Origin: Dactylellina haptotyla
Lineage: Eukaryota; Ascomycota; Orbiliomycetes; Orbiliales; Orbiliaceae
Assembly (NCBI GenBank): GCA_031310005.1
Contig: CM062386.1
Coordinates: 2,976,001 to 3,040,000, forward strand
Length of the DNA: 64,000 bases
Direction of reading: 5' to 3'
Shown: in pieces, positions 42,367 through 52,312 of the stretch
Layout of the letters: the number at the start of each line of letters is the position of its first letter
Numbering within the stretch: position 1 is the first letter of the stretch
Notes under the pieces: generated by a model
Database searches by the model: none
Told to the model about the DNA's origin: nothing
Seen by the model: the letters and a program-made list of their open reading frames with translations, nothing else
Program-made: the position numbers and the translations under genes

Positions 42367-43641
42367 ATGGGCCGGGGCAAAAAAGTCAATATCGCCAGTA
42401 TCACTATCGCCAAACACATCCTGGGTTTCCACGATTCACGCCATGGAGAATTCCTTCGCTTCAGAGAAGACATCGAGCGAAAACAACTTTCGTTACTAAC
42501 CGCTGCCGGCATCGACGTCAATGCTATGCTTCCTCCAAATCGAACGAAGAATAACCCGCCTGATTGGCCTCCAGAATGCTCAATCTCGCCACAGTCAATC
42601 TCAAAGCTACGGGCCACGCCAGGCGCGGTAGTTTCTGAGCTCAAAGATTTCGCAGCTAATCATCCGGCGATGCTGAGATTCCGAGCCTACCTTTTAAGTG
42701 GATATGAAGCAGATGATAAGCTTGGAGAGATGCTGAGAAACGCTTTAGACTATTTGCTAAAACTTACGGCAAATAATGCGATGCGCAGGGGTAACGGGGA
42801 CGATTGGCGGACTAAGGCCATTTCATCGATAACGCACACCAATTCAAATCACGTTACTCCAAAGAAGAAGAAGAATATCAAAAGAGATACGAGGAAAACA
42901 GTTGGGAGGAAGGTGGTGGCCAGGGGTGTTCCGCTGCCTACTACAGTAGTGACGAAGTCAAGTAGTCACCACGCAGATATTATCATTATAGATGATGATG
43001 ATGATGATCACGAACAGGATATAAGATCTCAGAGTCGGAAAGCACCAGCACCAGCCAGAGCCCGGCGTATTATATTAGGCACCCCAGAGCCTCCTCCAGT
43101 CAGCACTAAATCTTATAATCTCATTCATCCACGCAATAAAGCGAGGCGAGAAGAATCGGCACCAAATATAACCTCATACCCGGGTGTCAGAAATATCCCA
43201 ACTCCATCCCAATCACCATCTCAATCGCCATTTCAGTCACCATTTCAGTCACCATTTCAGTCACCATTTCAATCATCATTTCAATCACCATCTCAAACAT
43301 CCCAAACAACTCAGCCACCATCTCGATCGTCGACATTCAGCATTATCATCCCTTCCCCGCCACCTGAGAGTCTGAAGAGGTTGTATATCAGTTTCCTTGA
43401 TGATCCACCACAGCCTCAGATCCAAATCAAAACAGAACAGAATCCACCTATTCGATCTTCGCTGAGGAAGAGACAACGCGTTGATTATAATGAGACAAAA
43501 ACCATGGAAGAGGTATTCGGAAATATACCGAGTGTATATCAGTACTATAACCCGCCTGGGTGGAAGGAGAAGTATTTTGAGCGGTACGGTGTTGTTTTCG
43601 ATGAAGGGAGGGTATATGGGAGGAGAGTTTGGCAGATCTAG
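42367..43641 (+). CDS. Disordered protein with SUMO-interaction motif and QSPF repeats
   Basis: A 424-residue single-exon protein. Residues 1-140 are a folded, helical-looking part (KHILGFHDSRHGEFLRFRED..., SELKDFAANHPAMLRFRAYLL). Residues about 150-200 are basic (KKKKNIKRDTRKTVGRK), a likely nuclear localisation signal. Residues 205-214 read IIIIDDDDDD, a textbook SUMO-interaction motif. A proline-rich stretch contains a tandem Q-S-P-F repeat (about residues 279-312; 12-bp DNA unit). The C-terminus is ordered again (MEEVFGNIPSVYQYYNPPGWKEKYFERYGVVFDEGRVYG), which probably forms a second domain. No enzyme family recognised. A nuclear, SUMO-reading scaffold is the inference. Confidence 0.6.
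   Translation: MGRGKKVNIASITIAKHILGFHDSRHGEFLRFREDIERKQLSLLTAAGIDVNAMLPPNRTKNNPPDWPPECSISPQSISKLRATPGAVVSELKDFAANHPAMLRFRAYLLSGYEADDKLGEMLRNALDYLLKLTANNAMRRGNGDDWRTKAISSITHTNSNHVTPKKKKNIKRDTRKTVGRKVVARGVPLPTTVVTKSSSHHADIIIIDDDDDDHEQDIRSQSRKAPAPARARRIILGTPEPPPVSTKSYNLIHPRNKARREESAPNITSYPGVRNIPTPSQSPSQSPFQSPFQSPFQSPFQSSFQSPSQTSQTTQPPSRSSTFSIIIPSPPPESLKRLYISFLDDPPQPQIQIKTEQNPPIRSSLRKRQRVDYNETKTMEEVFGNIPSVYQYYNPPGWKEKYFERYGVVFDEGRVYGRRVWQI
43200..43310. repeat. 12-bp coding tandem repeat (QSPF units)
   Basis: About nine units of a 12-bp sequence (catttcagtcac-like) within the 42367-43641 gene, keeping frame and encoding Q-S-P-F/Q-S-P-S. The central copies are nearly identical, which suggests recent slippage and possible length variation between strains. 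Confidence 0.85.
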
Positions 43642-43882
43642 AAGGATATAGGAGTTAAATGTTGGGGAGGTGGTAATATGCTAAATGAAATGGACTACGA
43701 ATGTAATCAGGCCGCCTCCTTTCTATAAATATATCTAAAAAAAAATATCGGGAAATCTATTCTAGTAAACTTTTAGATCAGGACAATCCCTATCGAGGTA
43801 AATCCAAGTGTACCATGATAGGCGGCTACAAATAAAATGCAAATAAATCAGATAGTTGAACCTCAATTCCAACTCTCAAATA

Positions 43883-45331
43883 TTAAGGTATAGCGGAATG
43901 ACCTCCAATGCTACTCCCACCATTAATCCCCATCGCTAACAGAACCGTAGCACCCAATGCCGCAAAGTCGCCCAATGCAGCAATCAAACCGCTCCATGAC
44001 GTATTAAATCTTACAATAATAACGCCAATAACGCCTAGTCCCGCGCTAATTCCTACGGCGCTGTAAAGCCAACCACGAGCAGGCCATATTGGTAGGGCTT
44101 TATCTCTTAGTAGAGGTATGAGGAGACACCAGAGTGATGCGAGTAGACGGAATAATTGCGAGAGTGAAGAGTATATTTGTGAAGTTGGGTTGAAGAACGC
44201 CATGCCAGAGAATATTCCGCTAGTGAGGGCGAGGAAGAAGATGAGGAGTAGAAGCGTATTACGGTCTAAGAGTAATATCTTGAGACGCGATATGGTAGGT
44301 CTGGCGGTAGGATAAAAGAATGGCGGAAAGCTTATACCTTGCCAAGATCCCAAGGCTGGTACGGCCGCGGTATCCTTTATAGCCTTTGGCGTAGTAGAAT
44401 TCGTAGTTTCATCACCGAGCTCAACTTTAGTGCTGAGATCAGTCTCATCCTGGTTAGGAAATGTGCAGACACTATTTGCGGCATTCTTTCGCCTCCTGAG
44501 GCCTTCACTAGCCTCTAGCGCAACCGCTGAAGCCACCTCTCGATCTCTTTGCATTTGTGCTTCCTCTAATTTTGCAAGATATTTATCCCACGCTCGAAAC
44601 AGTTTGTCCCATCCCCATAGTGTATCTGTGGTAATTCCTTTGATCCATCCTTGTATATCTGGATCTGCAGACGGAGAATCAAGCATGATTTCGATATTCT
44701 CCTGGTGACTTCTAATTTTTGGCATGCTCGCCGTATAATATTTGAATAAGACCACATCCGTAGCACTCAATCTACCTTCTTCGATTTTTGCTTGCCATTT
44801 TGGCATTTGCGTACACCATTTTGCCATGAACTCATCAGTGAACCGCTTGATATCTACCAATGGACTTAGGTCTGCAGAATCATGCTCGAAAATAGCAATG
44901 CGATACAGTTCTCGCATAGTTTCTGCTGCTTTGTCGAATTCATAGGCTATCGAGGGGCTCAGTTCATTAGCGAGAAATAGGAAATTCTTTTGCTCTTCAG
45001 TAAAACCCGGATCTGCTTTTCTACTTTTTATATAATTGATTTCACAAATTTCCTTGAACCGCTTAAATTCACCATTTTGCCTTTGAACTGAACCCGGAGG
45101 CTCAGGGATGGCTTGCACCAGCCGGTTTTCTCGTTTGGCCCTATTCGGCTTAGCCGATTGTGTTGGGCTGCCAGCAGACCGCTTTGAATGCCGAGATTTA
45201 CGAGCCTTAAGAGCGGTGTTGGTTGTTATAGACTCATTCATAAGACTAGAAAGCTCAGTAGGCTCTGTGCTAAAATGAGAAGATCTACCGTTAATTAGTT
45301 CCCTGTAGCTCCTCCAAGCATAGGACATCAA
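43883..45331 (-). CDS. Predicted membrane protein with cytosolic N-terminal region and four C-terminal TM segments
   Basis: A 482-residue frame. Residues 1-80 are basic and disordered. Residues about 85-280 are charged and helical with Trp-rich motifs (KWCTQMPKWQAKIEE, WGWDKLFRAWDKYLAKLEE). A Thr/Glu-rich spacer follows. From about residue 345 there are four hydrophobic segments: LLLLIFFLALTSGIFSGMAFF, LFRLLASLWCLLIPLL, WLYSAVGISAGLGVIGVIIV and GLIAALGDFAALGATVLLAM. No signal peptide. The family is not recognised; similar fungal proteins with a soluble helical head and a C-terminal TM bundle exist. An upstream exon (5' of 45331) is possible, since the ATG is followed closely by a conserved-looking YAWRSYREL. 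Confidence 0.6.
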   Translation of the reverse strand: MMSYAWRSYRELINGRSSHFSTEPTELSSLMNESITTNTALKARKSRHSKRSAGSPTQSAKPNRAKRENRLVQAIPEPPGSVQRQNGEFKRFKEICEINYIKSRKADPGFTEEQKNFLFLANELSPSIAYEFDKAAETMRELYRIAIFEHDSADLSPLVDIKRFTDEFMAKWCTQMPKWQAKIEEGRLSATDVVLFKYYTASMPKIRSHQENIEIMLDSPSADPDIQGWIKGITTDTLWGWDKLFRAWDKYLAKLEEAQMQRDREVASAVALEASEGLRRRKNAANSVCTFPNQDETDLSTKVELGDETTNSTTPKAIKDTAAVPALGSWQGISFPPFFYPTARPTISRLKILLLDRNTLLLLIFFLALTSGIFSGMAFFNPTSQIYSSLSQLFRLLASLWCLLIPLLRDKALPIWPARGWLYSAVGISAGLGVIGVIIVRFNTSWSGLIAALGDFAALGATVLLAMGINGGSSIGGHSAIP

Positions 45332-46291
45332 GTTGGCTTTGGTAAATAGAGACCCCAGTACTTACGCCATATTGTTGGCTCAACAGCTATAATGCGGGAT
45401 GGTGCAATTGTTGCCCTTCAGTGGTGTGCAGCACTGTGAGTAAACGGATTCTCTCGGAAGCTTCAAATTAGCAATATTTGAGGCCGAGCTTCTTTTAATT
45501 TAGCGTTTTTGACGGATAGTAGAAATTAGAGATAGATAGGTTACTCTGTCACGTAGAGGTAGACAATAGAAATATATTCCGGAAGGCCGTGATATTTGAG
45601 TTAGGATAGTGGCATCTTCTCTATAGAGGATCAAACGAGGGGCAGATCAAGCATAAATACACCCAGCCTTGTCTCCGTAGACTGTGTCATAATCCCAGCC
45701 TTGATGGGAGCCCAACTCCTCTCTAAGGTTTCTGCAGCATCAAATCCTCCAGCCTTATGAATATCTCGCTAATCATAATTCGGAGAATCCGCGTTACACG
45801 TATTTACATGTGCGAATATGATATATATGCACTCTGTAAATATATTGTGGATATGGGACAACAGGTTTCAGATTTCATCTGAATTAATCAACCCTCCTAG
45901 GTCGAAGAACATTCTAGTTCCTATATAATATTGATAGTGGTTTTTGGGCGACGGGTGCCGTTGAAACCTATGTTTGATCTTTGGATCCAGATTCGGATCC
46001 TTCAACAAAAAACGTCACGACTTTTGGCGCGTGTCGCCAGCCTCGGCAACCCTTATGCAACTGCCAGTTTCGATAGCTTTTAATATGACTAAGATTAGAC
46101 TTACGGGGTCTATACGAGTTCGAATATGAAGCGGACTAAAAAGAGGGAACAGGACGCGAACCCGGTTTTCTTCTCTCTGTCTATTCATTCAATTGTTTTA
46201 AATAGAAGATCTCATAAAAACCAGTTCAAGAGACTCAGTGTTGAGAACCACCGCGCGTTGCATCTAGGCTCAAACCACGCGTTCCTCGGAG
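45332..46291. other. Intergenic between divergent genes
   Basis: 0.96 kb, the shared upstream region of the minus-strand membrane protein and the plus-strand F-box gene. No recognisable ORF or repeat. Confidence 0.5.
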
Positions 46292-48147
46292 ATGGTATTA
46301 AGTTCGATACAACCGCTCTCCCGGCTTCCATTTGAGATCCTCAGCGAAATTAGCGCCAGGCTTGACAAGAAGTCACTCAAGTCATTCCGCCTGGCATGCG
46401 TAGATCAAGCAGTGTCAGCGGCGACCGGCGCCACTTTATTCGACACTGTCGCGCTGCGGCTCGGAACTCTTGACTGGAGCTTGGGCCGAGCGAAATCGCA
46501 GCCTCTGGATCTCATAGATCTGAATTGTGCCGATGCAGTGAAGATGTTGGTTATCGACACGCGTCACCCGTACGTTGTCCATGAAGAACTATGCGCCAAG
46601 CGATATCGCCGGTTTATGGATAAGAACTATGACTTCAGAAACCAGATGGATCCTTCGGACGAAAGAATATATGAGAGCAAAATTCCTGAATGGGAGTTTG
46701 ACGCCTTTTTAGAGCTAGTAGAGAGCTTTGTAGAAACAGCGGAGAACTTGCAGACCATTCAGTTAGTAAATCAAATCAATCCTTCATTAAGAAGTTTCTT
46801 CTTTGGGTTGGAATAGAGTTAGCTACTTACCTTATACCACGTCGAACATACAGTTGGCGCACCGGTCGTGAGGTCACGGAAGAATTCCACACCCAAATGG
46901 CATCACTGCTGTGTGGATGGGCGGCAGTTACTGGTTGTCGCCTTGGTATTACGCTCAGTCTTCGAGACGCTAGATCTCTAGCTACTGGGGTTGAAATATA
47001 TCTTCAGAACCTTTCGAACCTCCACCATTTTTATGTTGAGTCCTCGGACGGTGAAGAAACCGATATATATTTTCCACAAGAATCCAGCGGAGTATTAATC
47101 GATATAATCACTCGTTCTCCAAACCTCACGTCATTTGGGTTGGATTACAATGTTAATTGGGTTGATGAGGACGATGGCTACCTGCCATTTGGCGCCCTTG
47201 ACTCTGCATTTGGTATGGAACAACGAGTCAATGAAAGCCCTTTCGAGTCGCTCAAATTGAAGGCCCATTGGAACATAATCGAAGGACCCAATTGGCGGGC
47301 CATGAGAAATCTAAAATCCCTCAACTCGAAATGGTGCATTGGAAACGGATTTCGAGAAAACAACCTGCCGCGTTCCCATCTAGACAAAGTTTACGCCTCA
47401 GGTCACATGTCACGGTTAGATAGGTTTGTGACAAATATCTACACGTTGTCAACCCATAGGTTCCTGCAGCGACCAGATCTCTCCCTAACAGAACTACGGC
47501 TCACTTTGAATAATATTGATGTCGAAAATTCGAGGTTTGCCAAACAGTTCTGGCAAGAAGTGTTCCCGAAATGTGCGCTCACCCTACTCCGCTTCAAGGT
47601 ACACAATGTCCCTAGACCGATACCGGGCGTCAGAATCGGTAACATAACTTCAATGCATGCCTGGAACTGGCTGGATGAGCGTGACAATGATGCGAAAATA
47701 GCCCTTCGTTACGGCTCAAAAATAGAAGAGTTGTCCATCGCTTTCTGTCGAGGCACGGATAGCTTCATCACCGAGCTGATTGAGGATCTTGTATATGAAG
47801 ATTCCTCCCTTCGAGTACTAAACATGGTATTTGAGATCGGGGAAGATCTAGGCGAACGCTTAGACGTTACGCAAGCGAAGCTAGAATCATGGCGATCGAC
47901 CGATGAAGTATTTCATGGCAGATCATTTGTGATACGGTATAAACGTCGACTTGTCGAGAAGAAGAGCATTGCGTGTGTCACAAAATGGCGGCAATTCCCA
48001 GCGCAGACTGCCGAAGGGTTCCAACCTCTAGTTTGGTTTGATTATATATTACAATCTTGGAGGCTATCATCGAACAAAGATGGTGTCTCCCAATTCGTTC
48101 GCCAGGATGATGAATTTTGCTTTGACGACAGACTTAAACTCGACTAA
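46292..48147 (+). CDS. F-box protein (third in window)
   Basis: Two exons, 46292-46806 and 46854-48147, joined FFG|WRTGREVTEEF across a 47-bp intron with a weak donor (gttgga), giving 602 residues. The intron is supported because the unspliced frame hits a stop after SFFFGLE, while the splice links it in frame to the 46897 ORF. The F-box is at residues about 9-50: LSRLPFEILSEISARLDKKSLKSFRLACVDQ. The remainder is Leu-rich and LRR-like (NLQTIQLVNQINPSLRSF, NLTSFGLDYNVN, PFESLKLKAHW, LSLTELRLTLNNID), with Trp-rich stretches near the C-terminus. Likely an SCF substrate adaptor. If the short intron is wrong, the gene would be truncated at residue 174. Confidence 0.75.
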
Positions 48148-48500
48148 TTACTAATATGGCTCTATAAGAAGCCCATGTAAACAGATTGCACGATTATAAC
48201 ATAACAGGTTTTGATGTCAACTGGAATACAAGCACGTACCGGTGTATCTTTGAAGCAGTTCGTTCTCCGAAATACGAAAAAAATCATGTATGCTGATTTA
48301 AAACTTATTGATAGTTCTGAGAGATCAAAGTATAAGTCTATGAATCAAAATTTGAATATTTGCATCATGTAAATTTAAAAGCTGTAGGAGCTCGGGGAGC
48401 AGTGTGGAAGTGTGATGAATTTACATAAATATCTTAGGTACAGAAGTGACTTAACAATCGGCACCTGAATCTTCCTAGAACTACAGAAATAACCATAACG
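48148..48500. other. Intergenic
   Basis: 350 bp of AT-rich sequence between two plus-strand genes; no feature seen. Confidence 0.5.
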
Positions 48501-48932
48501 ATGTGCCGTTGGAAATATCGACATGAAGCATGTGACTGGGAGCACACTCTCCCAGCTCCAGACACAGATGACTGTTACTGCAGAGATTTGATAGAAACCA
48601 TCGATCAGGTTTCCTGTCCCCTCTGCTTCCACCCAGACACTCGCAGCGGGAGCGATTTCCCAGGTGACCTAAGCGAAGAGGCCGTAGAAAACAGACGAAA
48701 CTTTGAGCAAGAGCGAAACGCGGAATTACTCCGACTGGGACAGCGGCAGAGGGACGCTCAAGAGAACCGTGTTCGGTTTCGAGATCTAGATCCGATAATG
48801 GGTGCCCGATCGTGGGGTCCACGTGCTCCCAACGGTCATAATGAACTAAACGTTCAGCTTATCAGTTTAAATCTCGAAACACCGGATACGCAAAGAGTGG
48901 AGAGTGAAAGTAGGCGTTGCAATATAAACTGA
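48501..48932 (+). CDS. Small Cys/His-rich fungal protein
   Basis: 143 residues. The N-terminal half begins MCRWKYRHEACDWEHTL, then DCYCRDL and VSCPLCF, with about seven Cys and two His in a spacing that could bind one or two zinc ions. Many filamentous fungi have small proteins beginning MC-(R/I)-Y/W with a C-x2-C pair further on, mostly uncharacterised. The C-terminal half is charged and disordered (RRNFEQERNAELLRLGQRQ). Function unknown. Confidence 0.6.
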   Translation: MCRWKYRHEACDWEHTLPAPDTDDCYCRDLIETIDQVSCPLCFHPDTRSGSDFPGDLSEEAVENRRNFEQERNAELLRLGQRQRDAQENRVRFRDLDPIMGARSWGPRAPNGHNELNVQLISLNLETPDTQRVESESRRCNIN

Positions 48933-51113
48933 TCCGCCACGACCATCAACATGGCATACGAACTAAGAAATTTCTCTTGCCTTTTTGCTCCCATTGCTCT
49001 TTTCCACTCACGTAGAATATAAATCCCAGGTTTGAAAACAATATTCGTGTTAAGGCTAGAGATTAGTTAAAGAGCAATACGAACACTCCAATGTGTAACA
49101 AATTGATGGTTTGAGTTCTTCCACCGATATATGTAGATGCTCTCTTTGTTAATTTCCGAAATTTAAAGAGTCAACAGCCTTGATATAAGGGAACGCCAAA
49201 AAAAACACCCAACAGTAACACATCGTATCTACAGCCAGTTATTTGTTTCCTCGCCTACGTTCATTGGTATTGCGGTGAAAGTTTCCCGGTGTATCACCCC
49301 CAAAGACGTTGTATATGTCCCAATATCATATCAGTATCCATAAGCTTCCCAAATGAGCCAGCCCCAGGTTGCCGATCGTGCCAGCGAAGATGGGAGGCCG
49401 AATATGGAGGTTAACCCGGTCGCGACAAGAGCTAGTAGCGAGACTAAATCTAAGCTTTTCGAAGAATTTTTTATACGGCAGCGATGTTTATCTACTTTCC
49501 GACGTTGCTCAAAAGAATTCATGACAACTCAAACTCGTTGGTGCTTTTATGACTACATATTGTAATTGTAAAAGCACAGACTTGAACCCCCCAATTTCTC
49601 ACCACAGTGCAATGCGAAAATATCCTTCGGTGATCACCCCGGGCCTCTATAACAGATATGCGGTTATTTTTGATCTTTTCCAAGCTCCGTCATTGTATTC
49701 GATCAACAATACTGTCAGTTCCTCCAACCGTGGTCTCCTTTTCTCATTTGGTATGATGAGTTATGCACTATAATACTATCATATTAGAATACCTTCAAGA
49801 ATAAACTAAAACATCATAAACTTTGGGCCATTCCATCCATACTTAGCTAAATTTCGGTTCTGAAGTTTGTTATATTTGGTATCTTGGTCTACGTGGAAGA
49901 CACCCACCCTAATAGTATGATCGACCGTGGGACCGAAAAATTCCAAATGCACGTAGCAGGTTATAGAAGGAGACGAAGAAAACAAGACTGAGGAGCACCT
50001 CGATAGCAGTAAATATCCAGTGCATTTCTTAAGTGGTATAGGCTCTAATTTATCTGAAAACAAGTTCTATGGCGCGTAGATATCCCACGGGGTCGGTAGT
50101 ATCGCAGTTTTTTGGAGACGAGGTATAGAAATCTTTTCCAGATGGATTAGCGGGATGTAAAAGCAGGAATTAAAGATGTTATGTACTTCATGCTAGTTCG
50201 CAATCCGCAGTGCAAGGAGGCCACGCGGATCAACCCTCAAATAGAAAATGTCAAACAGAAACAAAGGAAAATCAATGTGACCATTGTTGGTTTCTGTTAT
50301 GCCGCCTCTCAGCCAGGCCATTGTTAAGGATACTACATGAATCTAGAAATCTCTCGGTTGCTTAATTCTGACAGAGGAAACATAAGCACAAACTCTTAGA
50401 AACGAAACTCTTTCTTAAGCAACATGTTTCTCCAGACCATATCTTAGACCATGAAAACCAATGCAAAAATGTGTATTATGAAACATGTTGGTTTTGTTGG
50501 TAGTTGGCAAGCTTTGCAGTTCACTGTTCTCGCGCCGCCGAACCATCAAATCCTGCTGGTTCTCGAGGTGAATCCGCAACACAGTTGTAGATAACTGTTG
50601 GCTTGAAGCTTCACACATAGGTTTGAACCTTTAAGTAGCTGGTCGGTCTCGAACTTGTGGTTGCACGGAAAATTCGAATTGGAAACTCCGTTTGTGAGTA
50701 CCTCTTCCAAGAGATATGCGCAGCTGCTACTTGGTATCTCCGATACGCTACCTTTGCCTCGTTTCCAACACAATTCAAGCACTACCAGTTGTGTTATTTT
50801 AGCCGCTTGCTGAATTTACCCGAAGTTTATCCGGCTCGTGCGACCAAGCCTGCCGTTTAGGTACTTGCATTATGCATTAGGTCACCATCCGGGCTATGGT
50901 TCGGCAGGGCCAAGCCGAGCGACAATCCCCGACGCGGGGTACCCTCGAGCTCATGGCGGGGTATCCGGCGGAGCCAGGTCCGGGCATAGGATTCCTGGAT
51001 TATAAATATGGTGTCTAGGGGCGGTTCTCAATTGTCAAGTGGGCTATTGATTATTCGTACTGTGTATATTTTTCTTGTTATATTATAAAACTTGCTCTCA
51101 ACTATCTCACACA
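48933..51113. other. Intergenic, 2.2 kb, with a regulatory-looking GC-rich segment near its end
   Basis: Only short frames without domains. Positions 50880-51010 are GC-rich and hold three CreA-type sites and an inverted repeat, see separate entry. The rest is AT-rich without recognisable features. Confidence 0.5.
50901..51008 (+). promoter_or_regulatory. Promoter of the Gfo/Idh dehydrogenase: CreA-type sites and TATA box
   Basis: Three SYGGRG (CreA/carbon catabolite repressor) matches in 40 bp: gcgggg at 50934 and 50956, gcggag at 50968. An inverted repeat tcggc...gccga spans 50901-50918. A TATA box tataaata at 51001-51008 lies about 110 bp before the ATG at 51114. Clustered CreA sites fit a gene repressed on glucose, which suits an enzyme of xylose or diol oxidation. 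SYGGRG is short and degenerate, so chance matches are expected in GC-rich DNA. Confidence 0.5.
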
Positions 51114-52252
51114 ATGGCGAATGAACTTCCTACTGTCCGCTGGGGCATTGTAGGTATGTACAGCCATGGCTCGTCAATTTTATAGCAGATCTATTGACTC
51201 CTTTAGCCACGGGCATGATATCCAGTTGGTTCGTTGAAGACCTACTCCTCCCAACCTGGCCGGGCAAACGCGCGAACCATATAATCCAGTCCATCGGTTC
51301 ATCATCCTTGGAAAAGGGCCAAAAATTCCACGAAAAATATGTCCTCCCACATCTCGCCCACAATTCCGGCGTCGACCCCAAAATATATCCCGACTACGCA
51401 TCGGTGTACAACGACCCGGACGTTGATGTTGTTTACATCGGCACGCCGCACTCTTTCCACAAGCAAAACTGCATTGATGCTATCAGTGCAGGAAAAAATG
51501 TCCTTTGCGAGAAGGCATTTACGCTGACCCAGGCGGACGCGAAAGAGGTTACTAAGCTCGCGAAGGAGAAGGGTGTATTCCTGATGGAGGCCATGTGGAC
51601 ACGATTTTACCCGTTGGTAAAAGAGTTGAGACGGTTATTATATGAAGAAAAGGTGATAGGTACCGTATGGCGCACGTTTGCGGACTTCGGGCTGTCATAC
51701 GACGTGGAGAGTTTACCTGATGATAGCAGGTTGAAAGACCTAAGCATGGGTGCTGGAACGTTGTTGGATATCGGAATTTACAGTCTCACGTGGGGTGTGC
51801 TTACTCTGGAGGAGAATGTCGGTAAAGGCGAGCATCCGAAGATCTTAGCAGCGCAAACGCTCCAAAGTGGCGTTGAGACTATCAGTAGTTGGATTTTGAA
51901 CTACACCGACACTGGAAGGCATGGAATTCTAACTTCGACGTCGAATGTGAGATCCGCCAACACCTTCGCAAGGATAGAAGGTAGCAAAGGGGTGATCTCC
52001 ATCCACGGACCCACTTCATCTCCAGAAAGCTTCACAGTGAAATTGCACGATGAGGAAGGTGAGGGCAAGCTCTACACCTTCGACAAACCCGGACGAGGGT
52101 TCTACTGGGAAGCAGACGCCGTCGCCGTGGATTTGAAGGAAGGCAGAAAGGAAAACGAGACAATAAATTGGGCAGAAACGGAGAGGATCATGGGTATCAT
52201 GGACGAAATCAGACGCCAAGGTGGGGCCAGGTTCCCCGGCGATACCTTCTAG
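51114..52252 (+). CDS. NADP-dependent D-xylose 1-dehydrogenase / dimeric dihydrodiol dehydrogenase family (Gfo/Idh/MocA)
   Basis: Exon 1 is 51114-51153 and exon 2 is 51207-52252, 361 residues. The join RWGIV|ATGMIS completes the N-terminal Rossmann strand, whose G-x-x-x-G-like glycine motif is partly changed to IVATGMIS. Other features: DPDVDVVYIGTPHSFH, the family hallmark GKNVLCEKAFT (the Lys corresponds to the conserved E-K-P motif of Gfo/Idh/MocA) and FLMEAMWTRFYPL. These match the fungal D-xylose dehydrogenase Xyd1 and mammalian dimeric dihydrodiol dehydrogenase pattern. The reaction would be NADP-dependent oxidation of D-xylose to xylonolactone or of trans-dihydrodiols, in the cytosol. 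The gene is convergent with the Zn2Cys6 regulator, stop codons about 60 bp apart. Confidence 0.85.
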
Positions 52253-52312
52253 TACAAAACAAAGAAATTTACAATACTATCTACATATCAAGTTTTATTT
52301 CGCCCCAAATTG

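Noticed and set aside
50931-50975. GC-rich block considered as a possible tRNA or structured RNA.
   Set aside because: No cloverleaf or conserved RNA family; fits better as a promoter with CreA-like sites.
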